Of a DNA stretch of 64,000 nucleotides, positions 1 to 9,452 are shown one piece after another (position 1 is the stretch's first letter; every line of letters starts with the position of its first letter). The position numbers were made by a program, and so were the translations under genes. The notes below the pieces were generated by a model. It did not search any database and was not told the DNA's origin. It saw nothing but the letters and a program-made list of their open reading frames with translations. The stretch spans positions 248,001 to 312,000 of the forward strand of contig NZ_JACCBW010000001.1 of assembly GCF_013410035.1 (NCBI RefSeq). The letters are read 5' to 3'. The stretch comes from Nocardioides cavernae (GTDB lineage: Bacteria; Actinomycetota; Actinomycetes; Propionibacteriales; Nocardioidaceae).

Positions 1-688
1 TCGTCGCGCCGACCTCGGTCGCACGGGCGAGGAGGACGGCGGCGACCTCGGGCGTCTGCTCGGCCAGGACGGCCACCGAGCCGGGCTTGATGATCCCGGC
101 CTTCTCGACCGCGATCGTGGCCGGGTCGTCCCCGAGGTACTTCGCGTGGTCGACCGCGATCGGCAGCACGACGGCCACGTCGGCGTCGATCACGTTGGTG
201 GCGTCCCAGCTGCCGCCCATCCCGACCTCGACGACCGCGACGTCGACCGGGGCGTCGGCGAAGGCGGCGTACGCCATCCCGACGATCGTCTCGAAGAAGC
301 TGAGCGGGTGGTCCTGCTCGGCGTCGACGAGGTGGGTGTAGGGCGCGACGTCGTTGAACGCGCGGACGAACGCCTCGTCGTCCATCGGCTCGCCGTCGAT
401 CGTGATCCGCTCGCTCATCCGCTCCAGGTGCGGGGACGTGAAGCGGCCGGTGCGCAGGTCGAGCGCGCGCAGCAGCGTCTCGATCATGCGGCTGGTGCTG
501 GTCTTGCCGTTGGTGCCGGTGAGGTGCACCGAGCGGAACGAGCGCTGCGGCTCGCCCAGCAGCTCGGTGAACGCCTCGATCCGGTCGAGGCTGGGCTCGA
601 GCTTGGTCTCGGGCCAGCGGGAGAGCAGGGCGTCCTCCACCTCGGCGAAGGTCTCGGCGAGGCGGGGCGAGTCGGGGGCGTCAGTCAT
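1..688 (-). CDS. folC: Folylpolyglutamate synthase / dihydrofolate synthase (3' end beyond window)
   Basis: Only the first 229 codons lie in the window. The protein reads MTDAPDSPRL... and carries the Mur-ligase-type ATP loop GTNGKTS at residues 58-64. It continues with SPHLERMSERI, EVGMGGSWDATN and a VEKAGIIKPG segment, all typical of FolC, which adds glutamate to folates in the cytoplasm. The ATG at 686-688 has no Shine-Dalgarno, but TAGACT lies 9 nt upstream (698-703), suggesting a nearly leaderless mRNA. Its neighbour valS is also next to folC in mycobacteria, but here valS points the other way. The identification is firm; only the C-terminus is unseen. Confidence 0.93.
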   Translation of the reverse strand, partial: MTDAPDSPRLAETFAEVEDALLSRWPETKLEPSLDRIEAFTELLGEPQRSFRSVHLTGTNGKTSTSRMIETLLRALDLRTGRFTSPHLERMSERITIDGEPMDDEAFVRAFNDVAPYTHLVDAEQDHPLSFFETIVGMAYAAFADAPVDVAVVEVGMGGSWDATNVIDADVAVVLPIAVDHAKYLGDDPATIAVEKAGIIKPGSVAVLAEQTPEVAAVLLARATEVGAT

Positions 689-791
689 GGCGTTGCGAGT
701 CTATTGACCTGGTGAGCAGGTGACGATCCGGCGCCACCGGTGACGTACGTCGACGAGCCCTGGCCTGCAGGACCCGACGCCTCCCGGCAGG

Positions 792-1721
792 TCAGGGCTC
801 CGCCGGGAGGCTGACGAGGTGCTCGGCCATGTCCGCGACCGGCTCGTAGCCGAGGCCGGCGTAGATCTTGTTGGAGGTGGGGTTCGCCCGGTCGGTGAAC
901 AGGCACATCCGGTGGCCGGCCTCCAGGCCACGCCGGGTCAGCTCGCCGACGACGTACGAAGCGATGCCGCGTCCGCGGTGCTCCCGCGGCGTGTAGACGG
1001 GACCGATGCGCGAGACGCCGTACGACGGGAGCCCGCAGCCGGTCAGGTGCGCGACGGCGCCGTCGGGGAGCTCCCACAGCCACTCCACGCCCTCGCGGAT
1101 CCGCACCAGGACGGTGTCGAGGGTGTTGTGCTCGCCCGACGTCGGGTCGGGCTCGCGGCCGGCCTGCTCGTCGGCCTCGGCGTGGAACGCGGTGAACCAG
1201 GCCAGCACCAGCTCGGCATCCGCCTCGGCCGCCGGGCGCAACCGGCCCTCGGGCGCCGGCGGCACGTGGAGCGTCGTGCACTCCCAGAGCCGGGTGGCCT
1301 TCTCCGACACCATCTCACCGCCGCTCAGCTCGGCCGTCGTGCGGGCGAGGACCTCCGCGCCCGGCAGCGCGCCGTTCGCGCCGCCCAGGTGCTCGCCCCG
1401 GTCATGGAGCGCGACCGCCAGGGCACGCGCCGCGTCGTCGGGCATCGGGAGGCCGAAGGTCGGGTGGGGCGCGAACGGAGCGGTGCGCATCGCCGCGCTC
1501 ACCGGCTCGCCCGAGCGGTCGCGCACGACCACCCACCAGCGCGGGAACGGCGCCCCGACCTCGGCCCACGAGTCCATCCCGTCGGCGAGCTCGCGGACGG
1601 TCCGCGAGGTCACGCTGGCGATCACGCTGCCGAGCACCGGCTGCGCGGCGAGCAGGTCGCCGGCGGCGTCGAGGAACGACTGCGGGGCGTCGTGGAACTC
1701 CAGCGTGAACGTGTCGGCCAT
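792..1721 (-). CDS. GNAT family N-acetyltransferase
   Basis: This 309-residue protein has a C-terminal GNAT domain. The acetyl-CoA loop HRGRGIASYV begins at residue 248 and is followed by LFTDRANPTSNKIYAGLGY, the usual motif A/B arrangement. The N-terminal 150 residues are less conserved and may be a degenerate second GNAT fold. The substrate cannot be told. I chose the ATG at 1719-1721 because it gives MADTFTLEF and because TAGCGT sits 7 nt upstream as a -10 box. The open frame continues far upstream antisense to valS, but that part is a shadow. The gene is divergent from valS. Confidence 0.85.
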   Translation of the reverse strand: MADTFTLEFHDAPQSFLDAAGDLLAAQPVLGSVIASVTSRTVRELADGMDSWAEVGAPFPRWWVVVRDRSGEPVSAAMRTAPFAPHPTFGLPMPDDAARALAVALHDRGEHLGGANGALPGAEVLARTTAELSGGEMVSEKATRLWECTTLHVPPAPEGRLRPAAEADAELVLAWFTAFHAEADEQAGREPDPTSGEHNTLDTVLVRIREGVEWLWELPDGAVAHLTGCGLPSYGVSRIGPVYTPREHRGRGIASYVVGELTRRGLEAGHRMCLFTDRANPTSNKIYAGLGYEPVADMAEHLVSLPAEP

Positions 1722-1728
1722 GGCACGC

Positions 1729-1734
1729 ACGCTA
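1729..1734 (-). promoter_or_regulatory. -10 box for leaderless GNAT gene
   Basis: TAGCGT on the minus strand with a 7-nt spacer to the ATG at 1721, so the predicted transcription start falls on the start codon. No -35 was assigned. Confidence 0.5.
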
Positions 1735-1787
1735 GGGCGTACGACGCACGCGTCCCCACTCGTTTTCGCAGGCAGGAGGCCCCTCCC

Positions 1788-1793
1788 TAGACT
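1788..1793 (+). promoter_or_regulatory. -10 box for leaderless valS
   Basis: TAGACT followed by CTGGCC and then the ATG at 1800. The 6-nt spacer places transcription initiation at the A of the start codon. No Shine-Dalgarno lies within 10 nt of the ATG. Confidence 0.6.
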
Positions 1794-1799
1794 CTGGCC

Positions 1800-4418
1800 A
1801 TGACTGACGCCCCCAGCACCCCGACCACGGACACGACGAGCACCGACCCGCGTGCCGTCGTCGTACCCGAGCGGCCGGCGCTCGAGGGCCTGGAGGCGAA
1901 GTGGTCGGCGGCGTGGGCCGAGGACGACACCTACGCGTTCGACCGCACCCAGCCGCGCGAGAACGTCTACTCGATCGACACTCCCCCGCCCACGGTCAGC
2001 GGCTCGCTGCACGTCGGCCACGTCTACTCCTACAGCCACACCGACCTGATCGCGCGCTACCAGCGCATGCAGGGCAAGGCCGTCTTCTACCCGATCGGCT
2101 GGGACGACAACGGGCTGCCGACCGAGCGCCGCGTGCAGAACTACTTCGGCGTGCGCTGCGACCCGACCCTGCCCTACGAGCCCGACTTCACCCCGCCGGA
2201 GAAGCCGGACCCCAAGAAGCAGGTCGCGATCAGCCGGCCCAACTTCATCGAGCTGTGCGAGCAGCTCGTCGTCGAGGACGAGAAGGCCTTCGAGGCGCTG
2301 TGGCGCCAGCTCGGCCTGTCGGTCCAGTGGAACCCGACCTACACCACGATCGGCGACCACTCGCGCACCGTCAGCCAGCGGGCGTTCCTGCGCAACTTCG
2401 CCCGTGGCGAGGCCTACCTCTCCGAGGCGCCGACGCTCTGGGACGTCACCTTCCAGACCGCCGTCGCGCAGGCCGAGCTGGAGGCGCGTGACTACCCGGG
2501 CGCCTACCACCGCGTGGCGTTCCACCGTCCCGACGGGACGCCGATCCACATCGAGACCACGCGTCCCGAGCTCATCCCGAGCGTGGTCGCGCTGATCGCG
2601 CACCCCGACGACGAGCGCTACCAGGACGTCTTCGGCACGACGGTCACCTCGCCGGTCTTCGGCGTCGAGGTCCCGGTCCTGGCCCACCCCGCCGCCGAGC
2701 CCGACAAGGGCGCCGGCATCGCGATGTGCTGCACCTTCGGCGACCTCACCGACGTCATGTGGTGGCGCGAGCTCAGCCTGCCGGTGCGCACCGTCGTCGG
2801 TCGCGACGGCCGCCTGACCCGCGAGACGCCCGAGTGGCTCTCCGCGGAGCCGGCCGCGACGGCGTACGCCGAGATGGCGGGCAAGACGACCTTCAGCGCG
2901 CGCGAGGCGATGGTCGGACTGCTGCGCGAGTCGGGCGACCTCGACGGCGAGCCCAAGCCCACCCAGCGGATGGCGAACTTCTACGAGAAGGGCGACAAGC
3001 CGCTCGAGATCATCGCGACGCGCCAGTGGTACATCAAGAACGGCGGGCGCGACGCGGCGCTGCGCAAGGAGATGCTCGTCCGCGGCGAGGAGATCACCTG
3101 GATCCCCGCCCACATGAAGCACCGCTACGACAACTGGGTCGGCGGCCTCAACGGCGACTGGCTGATCTCGCGGCAGCGCTTCTTCGGCATCCCGTTCCCC
3201 GTCTGGTACCCCCTGGACGCCGACGGCGAGCCCGACCACGACCACCCGCTGATGCCGAGCGAGGCCCAGCTCCCGGTCGACCCGTCGACGCAGGCGCCCG
3301 AGGGCTACACCGAGGACCAGCGGGGCAAGCCCGGTGGCTTCATCGGCGACCCCGACGTGATGGACACGTGGGCGACCTCGTCGCTGACCCCGCAGATCGC
3401 CGGCCAGTGGGGCGTCGACGACGACCTGTTCTCCCGCGTCTTCCCCTTCGACCTCGCCACCCAGGCGCACGACATCATCCGCACCTGGCTGTTCTCCCGC
3501 GTCGTCCGTGCGGACTTCGAGCACCAGGTCGTGCCGTGGTCGCACGCGATGATCTCCGGCTTCATCGTCGACCCCGACCGCAAGAAGATGTCGAAGTCCA
3601 AGGGCAACGTCGTCGTCCCGACCGACATCCTCGACAAGTACGGCGCCGACGCCGTCCGCTGGCGCGCCGCCATCGGCCGCCCCGGCATGGACTCGCCCTT
3701 CGACGAGTCGCAGATGAAGGTCGGCCGCCGCCTGGCGATGAAGGTCCTCAACGCCTCGAAGTTCGTCCTCGGCAACGTCGGCGCCACCGAGCTCAGCCCG
3801 GCCCTGGTCAGCGCGCCGGTCGACTGCGCCCTGCTGGGGAGCCTCGAGATCGTGGTCCGCCGGGCGACCGAGGCCTTCGACGCCTACGACTACACCACCG
3901 CGCTCGAGGTCACCGAGAAGTTCTTCTGGGAGTTCTGCGACGACTACCTCGAGCTGGTCAAGGAGCGGGCGTACGACTCCGAGGGCGGTCCCGGCACCGA
4001 CTCGGCGCGCGCCACGCTGGCCATCGCGCTGCACGTCCAGCTCCGGCTGCTGGCGCCGTTCCTGCCGTACGCCACCGAGGAGGTCTGGTCGTGGTGGCAG
4101 GAGGGCTCGATCCACCACGCCGCCTGGCCGACCGCGTCCGACCTCGGCTCCGCCGCTGCCTCGCAGCCGCTGGTGCTCGAGGCCGTCGCGTCGGCGCTGA
4201 CCGGGATCCGCGGCGCCAAGTCGCAGGCCAAGGCCAAGATGCGCGCGCCTCTCTCCCGGGTGGAGATCACCGGCCCCGCCTCGCTGGTCGACGCCGCCGC
4301 GCAGGCCGCGGACGACCTCCGCGCGGTCGGCACGATCGTCGGCGACCTGGTCTTCACGGCGGACGAGTCGGCCACCGAGCTCCGCGTGACGGCCGAGCTC
4401 GCCCCCACCGAGGACTGA
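1800..4418 (+). CDS. valS: Valyl-tRNA synthetase, type-2-like
   Basis: This 872-residue class I aminoacyl-tRNA synthetase charges tRNA-Val. The HIGH signature is HVGH at residues 71-74 and KMSKS is at 596-600. The CP1 editing region with TTRPELIPS and the anticodon-binding domain follow. The block after HIGH reads [13 protein letters not shown], where the common bacterial enzyme has a GTDHAGIATQ-type motif, and the end ([11 protein letters not shown]) shows no long C-terminal coiled coil. Both features point to the archaeal/rickettsial type 2 ValRS lineage. The gene runs opposite to folC, unlike mycobacteria. The functional call is firm and the lineage call is an inference. Confidence 0.95.
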   Translation: MTDAPSTPTTDTTSTDPRAVVVPERPALEGLEAKWSAAWAEDDTYAFDRTQPRENVYSIDTPPPTVSGSLHVGHVYSYSHTDLIARYQRMQGKAVFYPIGWDDNGLPTERRVQNYFGVRCDPTLPYEPDFTPPEKPDPKKQVAISRPNFIELCEQLVVEDEKAFEALWRQLGLSVQWNPTYTTIGDHSRTVSQRAFLRNFARGEAYLSEAPTLWDVTFQTAVAQAELEARDYPGAYHRVAFHRPDGTPIHIETTRPELIPSVVALIAHPDDERYQDVFGTTVTSPVFGVEVPVLAHPAAEPDKGAGIAMCCTFGDLTDVMWWRELSLPVRTVVGRDGRLTRETPEWLSAEPAATAYAEMAGKTTFSAREAMVGLLRESGDLDGEPKPTQRMANFYEKGDKPLEIIATRQWYIKNGGRDAALRKEMLVRGEEITWIPAHMKHRYDNWVGGLNGDWLISRQRFFGIPFPVWYPLDADGEPDHDHPLMPSEAQLPVDPSTQAPEGYTEDQRGKPGGFIGDPDVMDTWATSSLTPQIAGQWGVDDDLFSRVFPFDLATQAHDIIRTWLFSRVVRADFEHQVVPWSHAMISGFIVDPDRKKMSKSKGNVVVPTDILDKYGADAVRWRAAIGRPGMDSPFDESQMKVGRRLAMKVLNASKFVLGNVGATELSPALVSAPVDCALLGSLEIVVRRATEAFDAYDYTTALEVTEKFFWEFCDDYLELVKERAYDSEGGPGTDSARATLAIALHVQLRLLAPFLPYATEEVWSWWQEGSIHHAAWPTASDLGSAAASQPLVLEAVASALTGIRGAKSQAKAKMRAPLSRVEITGPASLVDAAAQAADDLRAVGTIVGDLVFTADESATELRVTAELAPTED

Positions 4419-4499
4419 CCGGCTCCGAGCCCCCGTCCGATTCCCCGTCGCGCCCGGCGCGGCGGGGGATCTGCGCTGCCCGGTCGGGCGTACGGCTCC

Positions 4500-4551
4500 A
4501 GCGGTGCGTGAGCCACGTTCCGGGGGCGTGGAATGTGGCTGGGGCACCGCT
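4500..4551. repeat. Hairpin repeat unit 1
   Basis: An imperfect palindrome of 52 nt. Arm gcggtgcgtgagccacgttc pairs with a right arm ending ggctggggcaccgc, about 18 of 21 positions. The first 28 nt recur in unit 2. It lies between the convergent valS and the repeat-protein gene. Confidence 0.8.
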
Positions 4552-4583
4552 CGCCGGTGCGCCACCGTACGACTCGCGGTCGG

Positions 4584-4633
4584 GCGGTGCGTGAGCCACG
4601 TTCCGGGGGCGCGGGACGTGGCTGGGACACCGC
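4584..4633. repeat. Hairpin repeat unit 2
   Basis: Its left 28 nt are identical to those of unit 1. The right arm gggacgtggctgggacaccgc folds back on it. A 32-nt spacer separates it from unit 1 and only 3 nt separate it from unit 3. Confidence 0.8.
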
Positions 4634-4636
4634 TGG

Positions 4637-4688
4637 AGCGGTGCGTGAGACATGTTCTGGTGACGCAGAACCTGCGTCACTCACCGCT
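4637..4688. repeat. Hairpin repeat unit 3 (diverged)
   Basis: It begins agcggtgcgtgag like the others, then diverges (acatgttct, spacer ggtgacgc, return agaacctgcgtcactcaccgct). The arms still pair, so changes on one side are largely matched on the other. It ends 11 nt short of the next gene's stop codon. Confidence 0.75.
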
Positions 4689-4699
4689 GCCCGGGGGTG

Positions 4700-5551
4700 T
4701 CAGTGCTGGTGCGGGCCCTTGCCCGGACCGTTGCCCGGACCGTTGACCGGTGCGTTGCCCGGACCCTCGGGCGGACCCTGCGGTCCCGGGTGGGCGCCCT
4801 GGCCGGGTCCCTTCGCGGCATCGCGCTCGGCCTTCTCCGCAGCCTTCGCCGCGTCCCGCTCGGCCTTCTCCGCAGCCTTCGCGGCATCGCGCTCGGCCTT
4901 CTCGGCAGCCTTCGCCGCGTCACGCTCGGCCTTCTCAGCAGCCTTCGCCGCGTCGCGCTCCGCCTTCTCAGCAGCCTTCGCCGCGTCGCGCTCGGCCTTC
5001 TCCGCAGCCTTCGCCGCGTCGCGCTCGGCCTTCTCCGCAGCCTTCGCCGCGTCCCGCTCGGCCTTCTCGGCAGCCTTCGCGGCGTCACGCTCGGCCTTCT
5101 CGGCAGCCTTCGCCGCGTCGCGCTCGGCCTTCTCAGCAGCCTTCGCCGCAGCCTCGTCCGACTCGTCCGACTCGTCCGACATGTCCGACGTGTCCGACGT
5201 GTCCGAGTCGTCCTGCTCGACGGCCTGCTCGTCGGCCACCGCGGACGTGGCCGGCTGGGCCGTCGCCCGGCCGGTGGCGGAGCCCGTCGCCACAGTGGGC
5301 ACCGGACCGCCGGAGGCGGACGTGCCGAGCGGCTGCGTGCTTAACTCGGTGGGCAGCGAGACGTTCTCGGGTACGGCGGGGGCGCTGGCGGGCGGGTCCG
5401 TCGGGCGCGGTGCCGCCGGAGCGGCGATCGGCTTGCCCGGGCGGATGAAGTCGAGGCCGAAGCCGCGGTTGACGGTGACGGCCATCAGCACGGCGCACAG
5501 AATCGCGACGAGCACGAACGCGACGAGCGGCCGCTTCTGGTCGACCCCCAC
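4700..5551 (-). CDS. Membrane-anchored Ala/Lys/Glu-repeat protein
   Basis: I read 283 residues from a GTG at 5551 preceded by GGAAGGGG; a longer frame to 5653 lacks a ribosome site. After GVDQKRP comes one membrane segment (LVAFVLVAILCAVLMAVTV), then a Pro/Ala/Thr-rich stretch, then an acidic SDTSDTSDMSDESDESDE run. Ten 11-residue repeats of the type AAKAAEKAERD follow, and a Gly/Pro tail with GNGPGKGPHQH closes the protein. The repeat block should form a long charged single alpha-helix or coiled coil, projecting from the membrane. No enzymatic domain is visible and no family is recognised. It is transcribed in the same direction as clpX but after a strong terminator. Confidence 0.8.
   Translation of the reverse strand: MGVDQKRPLVAFVLVAILCAVLMAVTVNRGFGLDFIRPGKPIAAPAAPRPTDPPASAPAVPENVSLPTELSTQPLGTSASGGPVPTVATGSATGRATAQPATSAVADEQAVEQDDSDTSDTSDMSDESDESDEAAAKAAEKAERDAAKAAEKAERDAAKAAEKAERDAAKAAEKAERDAAKAAEKAERDAAKAAEKAERDAAKAAEKAERDAAKAAEKAERDAAKAAEKAERDAAKAAEKAERDAAKGPGQGAHPGPQGPPEGPGNAPVNGPGNGPGKGPHQH
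4824..5153 (-). repeat. Ten tandem 33-bp repeats inside the gene
   Basis: The phase marker cgct recurs exactly every 33 bp from 4824 to 5121. Units differ mainly at synonymous third positions, so the array is likely prone to copy-number change. Confidence 0.85.
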
Positions 5552-5642
5552 GGTGTCCCCTTCCCACATGATGACGAGACGCAAGTCTGACCGGGCCATG
5601 ACGCCTGCTCGCGGTCGATAGTCCGATATGGCCCGAAATGAC

Positions 5643-5678
5643 CAGACCGGCATGGCCCGGATGGGCCATGCCGGTCTG
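5643..5678 (-). terminator. clpX terminator hairpin
   Basis: Perfect 16-bp arms (cagaccggcatggccc and its complement) around the 4-nt loop ggat, starting 17 nt past the clpX stop codon. There is no T-run, as is usual in this GC range. Confidence 0.75.
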
Positions 5679-5695
5679 AGCCGACGATCGAAACG

Positions 5696-6976
<1,281 letters not shown>

Positions 6977-7070
6977 GAGTCGTGTCCTCCAGTCTCACCG
7001 GAAGGGGGTCCCGGTATCCAACGCCTTGCACCGTGCTGCCCCCTGAGGGGCCGTACGACGGTACCCCGTG

Positions 7071-7091
7071 CCGGCCCCCGGCGGGGGCCGG
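7071..7091. terminator. Hairpin between clpP2 and clpX
   Basis: A perfect palindrome with 9-bp arms ccggccccc/gggggccgg and loop ggc. It could attenuate transcription from clpP2 into clpX. Confidence 0.5.
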
Positions 7092-7135
7092 ACACGAGAT
7101 GTCGTCGACCATCATTTCGCGTCGCGGGCCCGTCC

Positions 7136-7744
7136 TCAGGCGAGGGCGGGCGCACCCTTGCGGGACTCGATGACCGCGTCGATGAGGCCGTACTCGACGG
7201 CCTGCTCGGCGGTCAGGATCTTGTCGCGCTCGATGTCGGCGCTCACCTGGTCGATGTCCTTGCCGCTGGAGTCGGCGATCATCCGCTCGAGCAGCTCGCG
7301 CATGCGCAGGATCTCGTTGGCCTGGATCTCGATGTCGGAGGTCTGGCCGAACGTGCCCTCGGTGTAGGGCTGGTGGATCAGGATGCGGCTGTTGGGCAGC
7401 GCCATCCGCTTGCCCTTGGCCCCGGCGCCGAGCAGGATCGCCGCCGCGGAGGCCGCCTGGCCCAGGCACACGGTCTGCACGTCGGGCTTGATGAAGCGCA
7501 TCGTGTCGTAGATGGCGGTCAGCGCGGTGAACGAGCCACCCGGGCTGTTGATGTAGATGCTGATGTCGGTGTCGGGGTTCATCGTCTCCAGGCACATGAG
7601 CTGGGCGATGACCGCGTTGGCGACGTCGTCGCTGATCGGGGTGCCGAGGTAGATGATGCGCTCCTCGAACAGCTTGGCGTAGGGGTCGATGCGGCGGAAC
7701 CCGTAGGAGGTGCGCTCTTCCCACTGGGGGATGTAGTAGTTCAT
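7136..7744 (-). CDS. clpP2: ATP-dependent Clp protease proteolytic subunit ClpP2
   Basis: A 202-residue serine peptidase of family S14. The nucleophile is Ser99 in GQAAS and the general base is His124 in IHQPYTEG; the Asp lies in the IERDKILTAEQ segment near 173. The C-terminus lacks a long extension. It starts 4 bp after the clpP1 stop, so the two are translated from one message and, as in mycobacteria, probably assemble into a mixed ClpP1P2 tetradecamer. The sequence from MNYYIPQW onward matches the ClpP2 rather than the ClpP1 type. Confidence 0.97.
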   Translation of the reverse strand: MNYYIPQWEERTSYGFRRIDPYAKLFEERIIYLGTPISDDVANAVIAQLMCLETMNPDTDISIYINSPGGSFTALTAIYDTMRFIKPDVQTVCLGQAASAAAILLGAGAKGKRMALPNSRILIHQPYTEGTFGQTSDIEIQANEILRMRELLERMIADSSGKDIDQVSADIERDKILTAEQAVEYGLIDAVIESRKGAPALA

Positions 7745-7748
7745 GTCC

Positions 7749-8426
7749 TCAGTCCTTGGTCCGGGCCGGGCGGCCCTCGTCTGCGGCCTCGCGGGCGCTG
7801 GTGATGACCTGGTCGACGAGGCCGTACTCGACGGCCTGGTCCGCGGTGAACCAGCGGTCGCGGTCGGCGTCGGCGACGACCTGCTCGACGGTCTGGCCGG
7901 TGTGCTCGGCGATCAGGTCGAGCAGCACCTTCTTGATGTGGAGGGACTGCTGGGCCTGGATCTTGATGTCCGAGGCCGAGCCGCCCATGCCCGAGGAGGG
8001 CTGGTGCATCATGATGCGCGCATGCGGGAGGGCGTACCGCTTGCCCTTGGTGCCGGCGCAGAGCAGGAACTGCCCCATGGAGGCCGCGAGGCCCATGCCC
8101 ACGGTCGCCACGTCGTTGGGGATGTAGTTCATCGTGTCGTAGATCGCCATGCCGGCGTCGACCGAGCCGCCGGGGCTGTTGATGTGGAGGAAGATGTCGG
8201 CCTCCGGGTCCTCCGCGGAGAGCAGGAGGAGCTGCGCGCAGATCGCGTTGGCGTTCTGGTCGCGGACCTCGGAGCCGAGGAAGACGATGCGCTCACGGAG
8301 GAGGCGCTGGTAGATGTGGTCGTCGAGGCCATACATCCCACCGGCGCCGTTCATCTCGGGCGAGAGGGCTGGGCTGGAGTTCTGGTTCACGCTGGCGACC
8401 ATAGCCGGAAGGTCGGACACATCCAC
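7749..8426 (-). CDS. clpP1: ATP-dependent Clp protease proteolytic subunit ClpP1
   Basis: A 225-residue S14 peptidase with Ser116 in GLAASMG and His141 in [10 protein letters not shown]. The first 30 residues ([15 protein letters not shown]...) are a non-conserved propeptide-like region, and [13 protein letters not shown] starts the conserved fold, so starts at residues 9 or 31 are possible. It is the first gene of the clpP1-clpP2 pair. A ClgR-like operator lies 19 bp upstream. In Corynebacterium and Streptomyces ClgR is known to activate this operon. Confidence 0.96.
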   Translation of the reverse strand: MDVSDLPAMVASVNQNSSPALSPEMNGAGGMYGLDDHIYQRLLRERIVFLGSEVRDQNANAICAQLLLLSAEDPEADIFLHINSPGGSVDAGMAIYDTMNYIPNDVATVGMGLAASMGQFLLCAGTKGKRYALPHARIMMHQPSSGMGGSASDIKIQAQQSLHIKKVLLDLIAEHTGQTVEQVVADADRDRWFTADQAVEYGLVDQVITSAREAADEGRPARTKD

Positions 8427-8444
8427 GCGGTAACCCGCCTTGTT

Positions 8445-8455
8445 CGCCCACAGCG
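8445..8455 (-). promoter_or_regulatory. ClgR-type operator upstream of clpP1
   Basis: CGCCCACAGCG matches the core CGCYNANRGCG that I recall for the corynebacterial ClgR box, and the preceding tgtt fits its WNNW flank. It lies between the divergent clpP1 and FHA-like genes. Confidence 0.6.
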
Positions 8456-8513
8456 GAGCGACGCCCGTCGGCGACGGGGTGGCGACCGGGTCCCGTGTGG
8501 TCTACTCGGGCCC

Positions 8514-9362
8514 ATGTTGCGGGTCACGCTGCGGGGGGCGGGCCTGCCGACCGTCACCCTCGGCACGGGTGAGCGGCTGGTCTTCGGTCGAGCCCCCCAC
8601 CACGCCACGGTCGCCGACGACCCCGAGCGCGCGCTCGACGTCACGGTGCTCGAGCTGCCCCGGTGCGCGCCCCACGTCTCGCGCCTGCTCGGCGCGCTGG
8701 AGGTGGGTGAGGAGATCGCCCGCCTGCGCTGGCACGGTGCCGGGGAGACGCAGGTCGCGAGCCTCTTCGACGCCCCGGGCGGCGCGCGGCGCGTCACCCT
8801 CGTGGAGGGGATGTCCCTCCTGCTCGACGAGGGCGAGAACCACCTCGTGGTCCTGCGCGGGCGCGAGGTCGGCCCCGACACCTGGGAGGACCTCACCCTC
8901 GTGGTCGAGGTCAGCACCCCGTCCGAGCAGCGGGCGCCGCGCCCCGGCCCCGCGCCCGACGGCCTCGCCCGCGACGAGGGCGCGACCGCCCCGTCGCCGG
9001 GCCTCGTGCCCCGCACCCGGGAGTGGTACGTCGCGCTGGCGCTCGCCGAGCCCTGGCTGGTCGGCACCGACGACTACCCCCGCCCGCCCACCAACCGGGA
9101 GGTCTACGAGCGCGTGCTGCGCTGGCACGGCTACGCCTGGAACCTCGAGCGATCGCAACGGGTCGACGACGCGATCAAGGCCATCTCCGCACTCGCGTTC
9201 AGCAGCCGCGACGACCCGTTCCGCGCGCCCGCCGGCCGGGCCAGCAACGTCCGGTTCGCCGTCGGCCGGCGCACCGCCGAGGTCCGGCTCGTGACCGCCG
9301 ACGACCTGGCGGAGGTCGAGCGCACCGCCCGCGCCCGCCGGGGACCCGACCCGAGCGCCTGA
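8514..9362 (+). CDS. FHA-like protein with C-terminal helical domain
   Basis: 282 residues from the ATG at 8514. The N-terminal ~120 residues look like a beta-sandwich FHA domain with FGR at 24-26 and PHVSR at 53-57, but the usual Ser/Asn/His phosphothreonine-binding pattern is weak. After a Pro/Ala linker, residues ~165-240 (EWYVALALAEPWLV...TNREVYERVLRWHGY) form a helix-rich segment often found after FHA domains near actinobacterial kinases. It may read phosphorylation by the kinase at 16460-18019. The frame extends upstream to 7743 only as a shadow of clpP1. Identification is moderate. Confidence 0.72.
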   Translation: MLRVTLRGAGLPTVTLGTGERLVFGRAPHHATVADDPERALDVTVLELPRCAPHVSRLLGALEVGEEIARLRWHGAGETQVASLFDAPGGARRVTLVEGMSLLLDEGENHLVVLRGREVGPDTWEDLTLVVEVSTPSEQRAPRPGPAPDGLARDEGATAPSPGLVPRTREWYVALALAEPWLVGTDDYPRPPTNREVYERVLRWHGYAWNLERSQRVDDAIKAISALAFSSRDDPFRAPAGRASNVRFAVGRRTAEVRLVTADDLAEVERTARARRGPDPSA

Positions 9363-9452
9363 TCCGGAACGTTCCGCCCCCTTGTTTGGCGCCGTGGCGC
9401 GCGGGGCAACCGGTCTGTGAGGATGACGACGCCGGGGGACGAGGGGGGATCG

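Noticed and set aside
792..4565. A 1257-codon open frame antisense to valS
   Set aside because: Only its last 309 codons (the GNAT gene) show family motifs; the rest is a GC-rich shadow of valS on the other strand.
4500..4688. A CRISPR array
   Set aside because: The three units are palindromic hairpins of 50-52 nt with unequal spacers (32 and 3 nt), and no cas gene is present.
4824..5153. A CRISPR-like or satellite repeat
   Set aside because: The 33-bp units are contiguous, have no spacers, and keep reading frame, so they are a coding tandem repeat.
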